This document shows, one piece after another, positions 58,486 to 64,000 of a stretch of 64,000 nucleotides of DNA. The stretch's first letter is position 1. Each line of letters starts with the position of its first letter. This DNA is from Onchocerca lupi (taxonomy: Eukaryota > Nematoda > Chromadorea > Rhabditida > Onchocercidae): NCBI GenBank assembly GCA_028564675.1, contig JAOVVO010000035.1, positions 62,001-126,000 of the forward strand, given 5' to 3'. The notes beneath the pieces were generated by a model, which had not been told where the DNA came from, did no database searches, and saw nothing but the letters and a program-made list of their open reading frames with translations. The position numbers and the translations under genes were made by a program.

Positions 58486-60687
58486 AGTTTTAAAAACACC
58501 TTCGGAGCAGTTTTTCGTTTTTATTGCCAGTAACAAAAATTGAAGTAATTTATTATTATTCAATTTCTATTCTTCAAATATAAGTGATTGAATTCTTACC
58601 GTATCATAACAATTAGATTATTATCGTATAATATCTATATTATAATGCCGTAGCACGGACATGTATTAAGTTACTGTACAATGAAAAAAATTGACCTTGT
58701 TGGATTTTTCATTCAATTTTAGTAATTGATGATTTTTCAATCAATAATATTTGTCGACTTAAATACGATCAATTATTAAAATTAAGTATCAGTTTAATGA
58801 TGATATTGTCTTAGACTGAAAATGATAGCTATTCCATGCTTTTTTTTTTTTTTTTGTATTTCTTTTCCTGTATTCCTTCAAACACTATCTCGAGAAATTA
58901 TCACAGGATTTTTCGAGAGCAAATTAAAACAATTTTTTGTCTTATTTTTTTCAAAATAAAATTTTTAAGACATTTTCTTGAAGTTTCCGAGATAACATTT
59001 TTTAAGAAAAAATAAATTAAAATTAAATTTTTCGAAATAATAGTTTTGATGAATTTTTTGTAAATCTAACAATTATAATATTGAAAATTGGATACTTCAT
59101 AGAACTTCTAGTAGTGGATTTTGTTATATTTAGCATACTTTGTGATATACTTAAATTTATTATCGAAATGATTTCATTCGAAATCTGAATTCGGATTTGA
59201 AATTTAAGATGGAAATTCTGAAAATGTTATAATTCATCTAATAAATTATTATCACTCGCATTTTGTAGCAAAAATTATTTTGAACTGTTTTCCTAATTTT
59301 CTCATTGAAATATTCGCTTTAGTTAATTTCAATATCACAGATAAATTACTATCCAAATTTAATTAATCCATTCATTTTTTGTCAAAAATTTTACTTTTCT
59401 CGAATATGTATGTTTTTTAATATTATCTTAAATTCGAAATATCGAATTTCATTTTTTCAATTCTCGTTTCTTTTTTTTAAAACAAGGAAAAAAAAAAGAA
59501 TGGTTAATGGAAATAACTGATAGGAAAACGTTCTGAATATTTAAAAATTAATGGCAATGAAATACAACGAATAATGTGCACAAAATTGCTAATGGCATTC
59601 CATTTATAAAAATCCGTCTAATTTTAATTAAAAATAGAAAATTTTAAAACTGGATATTTTTAGATGATATGTTACTACTTTTAAGTATATTCAAAACGTT
59701 TTTAAATATTTTAAGCTATGCTACATTATGCAGATTAATATTTCAATTAATTTCATTTCCATTACATGAATTTTTCAACCTTTTTTCATCAAAAATTATA
59801 ATAAATAAGCTGTAATTCGAATTTAAATTTTCATTCACCATATTATTTGCATAACTTAGCAGATATAAATATCTTACATTTTCAATCACTAAATTATTGA
59901 TCTTTATTTGAGAGTCATCTTTGTTGATATTAATTCAAATATCAATAATGACAAATGAAATAATAAATATCAGTCCATCTTTTATTTTTATCAATTTTAC
60001 GAGTTTAAATTGTGTTAATTTTACCGAAAAATTGAAGAAAAATGGCAAATATCATAGAAAAGAAGAAAAAACAGCGAAATTTCATGAATGAAAGTGAAAC
60101 AAATGAAGTAAAAATTAGGAAAAATAAAGTGAATGAAAAACAAAGAGCGAAAATCTTTGATATATTTTTTACATATAAAATTAGTTCTAATAAATGAAAA
60201 CTAATTATAAATTACTTTACAATGTTAAACACAGCTGTGTTATTTATTAAGTTTAACTTTGATCATGGATAATTTTAATTTTAGAAATCAGTTATTAAAT
60301 TTATATTTGACAATTTACATATCAGTAGAATAGAGTTTGTTTGACAATCAGTGAAGTGAAAAACAATGCTAATTTCCTTTTCAAACATTGATTTTATTGA
60401 ATTCCCTGAAAAAAAAAAAAGCATTTTTTCTAATGATTTTTTCGCATTGTGTGAAATAAATAAATCTCGGGAAAATTTTCACAGGAAAAAATGAGAAATG
60501 TCAAATAAACAGGGCCAACAAAAGTAAAGATTTAGAAAAAAGATTTCGCTAATGATCATTTATAACAATTGATTAGATAAAAAAGACTATAAAATATTTG
60601 AAATTAATCAAAAAATTTTTCTGTAAGAAAATAAAACATAAAAATTTGTGTACAATTTTACAAATTTACTGAAAAAATTATTATTAC

Positions 60688-60724
<37 letters not shown>

Positions 60725-61079
60725 AGGAATAAGCAAAGAACTTATATTAAAAAAGAATTCTTCCTTATATTTTATGCTATTTTTGGCTGATAGAAAATAT
60801 GTAATTAACTATTTTCTCCTTTTTACTCTTTTTCTTTTTAATGGAAAATTAAAAATTAAAATTTTTTATTCTTTTGCGAAAAGACGAAATTAATTTCTAG
60901 TTTTGCGTCACTGTTTTTAATAGATAAAATAAAATGAACGACTGAAAGCTAAACGAAACATTATGTACAATTTAATGATTTCGTGTATAGCGTGTATGTT
61001 TTTGTGAAAATTTCTTTTTATGAAAAGTTTTTCAAAATTAGTTAATATATTATCAAATTTTATTTATTAATTTATTATT

Positions 61080-61345
61080 AAATTCAATCTAATGATTACT
61101 GTATGTAAGTACATAACTTTATTTTATATGATAAACAATTGATATATAAATATTCGAGTTTTTATTAAATTTAATTAGTAAATATATTACTAAATTGAAT
61201 TTAATGATTACTGTATGTAAATATAGAGCTTTTTAATAAATAGTAAACATTTTATTAATAAATATTTCAAAGTTAATAAATATATTATTAATTTCAATTT
61301 AAATTATTGCGTGTGCAAGTGCATAACTTTTATCATTATATTAAT
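61080..61345 (+). repeat. Tandem repeat, about 107-111-base unit, three copies
   Basis: AATGATTACTGTATGTAA recurs at about 61091 and 61202, and in decayed form (ATTGCGTGTGCAAGTGCATA) near 61306, each in similar AT-rich context. Confidence 0.7.
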
Positions 61346-62469
61346 GGACAATTCTATGAATAAATATCTTCAAATTGATTAATATATTTATTGAATTGTA
61401 TGGATTTAACTTAAATAATGCCATTTTTCTATTTTATTTTGGTTTCATTCCTTTTTTTTTTCTTTTTAATCCTGAAAAGAAATTTTGCCGAAATTTTTCC
61501 AATTTCATCCTACTTGCATTCTTGTTTTTGTTCATTTTAATCTCATATTTAAATTTTATCGTAGATTTTCTTTCAATTCTTTAGTATATTTGAAAAGCAG
61601 AATTAGCCTAGCATAATTGATCTCCCGCAAATAAAAAGTTCAACTTTAATGCTTCGGCGATTCTTTAATATTTGACAAATCGAAATTTTGAAAAAAAAAA
61701 AGATGAAAGAAGAAAAAAGCGATTGTAATGATAATGAAATTGGATGCATAAGAAATGATCATTAAAAATTCCTTCTATTACCTCATCTTTCAATGCTTAT
61801 ACCTATGAAATTCAAACTTAATTGCAAATTTTCACATCTCATGCATTTTTCCTTCTTATCAATAGCGAAAAGGACAATAAAGAGAATAATTTCGGTTCAT
61901 GAAAAAGAAGAGCAAAAAGAAAAAAAGAAAAATTAATAATAGTTGAGAAATGATGAATAATCTTTTTAAATTTATAAAACATCTAAAACTGGTGACAATT
62001 TATGACGAAAAAAAAGGAGAAAAGAAAAATATTCGTCATTTTCATTTTTCTTTCACTTTGCTATTTATTTAAAACAAAAAATAGAATTAAAATTTAAGAA
62101 ATAATAATAACTAATCATAAAATAAACTTGAAATAATGCGATAAGAAGTTGGATAAAAAATGAAAATAGTCTTTTGTGATTTTTTTCGCAAAAAAAAAGA
62201 GTTGCGAAAAAAAGTATTTGTGTCTCAATGAAAGTTTCGAAGTTATCGAAAATGGATAAATGAATAATTATAGCTAATTTTCTTTTCCCGAAACAAAAAA
62301 AAAATTCAAAAAACAAAAAAAAACGAAAAAACTTTGAAGTTTATTACATTTCTTTGTTCAGGAAAAAAAATGAAAAAAGAAAAGTGAAAAAAATGAAGGG
62401 ATAAATTTTTGAGTACAGCAGCTTTTAATTTGATAAATTCAAGGGCATTTTCCCTCCTTGTTTTCCTAC

Positions 62470-62521
62470 TTGTCATTTGTCATCTGTCGCCTGTCATTTA
62501 TCATTCGTCATGCGTCATCGA
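62470..62521 (+). repeat. Heptamer tandem repeat (TGTCATT-type)
   Basis: Seven consecutive imperfect copies of a 7-base unit (TTGTCAT, CTGTCGC, TTATCAT, GCGTCAT and so on). Confidence 0.8.
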
Positions 62522-62696
62522 TGCTCGATTTTTCGTCGAAATAACAATTTGGAAACAAACACCTGTAGGAAAGCTGAGTTGATGATGATGAAAAGGAGTA
62601 ATTAGGGATAGGATTGGATGGTTTTCGAACATTTCAAATTATATTGTCAGTTTGGAATTGAATTTTTTCTTCTGACAGGTTTTTGACAGGTGTGAG

Positions 62697-62752
62697 ATGC
62701 ATGCATGCACGCATGCATGATATACATGAATGCATGCATGGATGTTAGAGCA
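62697..62752 (+). repeat. GCAT tetranucleotide repeat, self-complementary
   Basis: ATGCATGCATGCACGCATGC followed by a second GCATGCATGG block. It is palindromic and alternates purine and pyrimidine, so it could form cruciform or Z-type structure. Confidence 0.85.
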
Positions 62753-64000
62753 AAATTGAGGAGAATAGATGGAAATGTAAATCATTAATTCTTCATTTTC
62801 CCAAGGTTTAATTTTCGAAATTTTTTTCATTCATCTTCCTTCTTCTTTCTTCAACTTTATTTTTTCAATTTCCGTTCATAAACTTTGAAAAATTTCAATT
62901 TGTTCCGAATTTTTTCCCGCATATTTCCATATTATCATTTACCGTTTTTAGTTTACTGTCATGAAAATTTGTTCAATATATTTCATATTTCCACTGAAAT
63001 AATTTATATTTATTTTAGAGTTATCTTGAATGATAATTTCATCGAATTTTCCACTTTCATTGTTGTTATCAGTACTACAATTACTTTTATTGCTTTCATC
63101 GTTATCATCATAATATTTGATTGATTAATTAATGATAATGAGTTGAACGATTGATTGGTTTCTTTTAGCTCAATTTGATTTATTTTAGTTTGATTAAATC
63201 ACTTTGACAGTGCAAAATTAGCTTTAATTTTTAAATATTGATGTTTGATCGACTGATTGATTAATGATAGTAATTGAATGGCTGATTGATTTTATAAATT
63301 TTTCATCATTTTCATTTATCCATTAAACAATTCAATAATTGTATCAAGAAAACCGTAAATATACCATAAAATATTAACTATCTTCTTCTTTTCTTTACTA
63401 AATTTCAATCAAAATTGTTTCTAATTTACCCTAAATTGACGAGAAAATTTCCGTTATAAAGAGGCATTCCTTTTCCAAGTTTACTTCACCAAAATTCTTT
63501 TAACATTGAAAGTTTTCCCATTACCTTCGATTATCCAATTATGTTTCGTTCGGCCTCGACCTATTATCGATTGAAGAAAGAGTTAAAATGATTTTAAAAA
63601 TGTAATGATCGATAAATAAATATATTAGATAGTCCAAACTGAGATATTTCAATTACCTTCTAATAGTTTAAAATAATCGCTTCATTCGTTTGTTCAAGGT
63701 CACAAAAATAGCTTGTATTTTTTTTTTTTTATTGTTTGCAAATTTGATGATTTGAGAAATTTTTGGATTTGTTTTTGATTTTCTTGGGAAAACAAAAAAT
63801 ATGCCTTCTTATTATACAATATTTCAAAATTGAAGAAAAAATTTTTAAATAAACCTATTTATTTTAATTTTTTTGCGTAATTTGTAAGAATCAATTCTCC
63901 AGGATTTCAATGATCAAATATCATTTTTTTTTTTCTAAATTTTCCAATTTCAAAATTTTTAGTTTAAAAATACATTTTCTAACGAAAAAATTCATCATAA

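Larger units (their letters stand above)
50491..64000. other. Gene-poor AT-rich tract, right end
   Basis: No confident gene. Apart from the listed inverted and tandem repeats it holds long A/T runs (for example about 60690-60722). If the 49263 exon is real, this would be its intron space. Frames of 60-95 codons are all hydrophobic, low-complexity readings of T-rich sequence. Confidence 0.5.

Noticed and set aside
62697..62752. GCATGC block as a transposon end
   Set aside because: It is a simple tetranucleotide repeat with no adjacent element or matching terminal repeat.
1..64000. tRNA, rRNA, spliced-leader RNA genes and CRISPR arrays
   Set aside because: I looked for conserved tRNA T-loop strings, the SL1 sequence and regular direct repeats with unique spacers, and saw none. 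The tandem repeats present have no spacers and the genome is eukaryotic.

Overview
The window is nuclear DNA from a nematode, most likely a spirurid/filarial (Onchocercidae-type) worm. Reasons: very AT-rich non-coding DNA, many introns of about 200-1000 bases with TTTTCAG-type acceptors, acceptor-like sites 15-17 bases upstream of start codons (as expected for spliced-leader addition), a close homologue of the LAR receptor phosphatase PTP-3, and two decayed bacterial gene fragments that look like nuclear Wolbachia insertions, a hallmark of filarial genomes. Species assignment is inference.

Layout. (1) 1-15178, plus strand: the C-terminal part of a LAR/PTP-3 receptor tyrosine phosphatase, running in from the left edge, in about 20 exons. 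It has fibronectin III repeats, a dibasic juxtamembrane region, one membrane span, a wedge, an active D1 phosphatase domain and a D2 domain with unusual loops. All exon phases agree and the last exon ends in a stop. Its introns hold an alternative 5' coding exon, a 53-base poison-exon candidate, two foldback hairpins, two minisatellites and a GC-AG intron. (2) 17664-18116, plus: an intronless gene for a 150-residue arginine/serine-rich basic protein, plausibly a sperm chromatin (protamine-like) protein. (3) 20132-24061, plus: an eight-exon gene for an unrecognised hydrophilic protein of 339 residues, also with a GC-AG intron. (4) About 24.1-64 kb: a very long AT-rich tract with no confident native gene. 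It carries decayed tandem repeats, inverted repeats, a strong miRNA-like hairpin at 29.4 kb, a cluster of GATA-factor sites at 36.4 kb, a frameshifted IMP dehydrogenase fragment in a higher-complexity island at 40.2-41.1 kb, and a frameshifted bacterial ribosomal protein L16 fragment at 50.2-50.5 kb. A possible first exon plus microexon at 49.28/52.58 kb may be the start of a gene with very long introns running off the right edge.

The genes do not form an obvious operon. PTP-3/LAR is a neuronal and epithelial adhesion-type phosphatase. The R/S-rich gene, if a sperm chromatin protein, would be independently regulated. The most unusual material is the pair of bacterial-type pseudogene fragments, the alternative PTP-3 5' exon, the strand-asymmetric hairpins and the retained WPD aspartate in D2. 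Everything here was read by eye; no database search was run.
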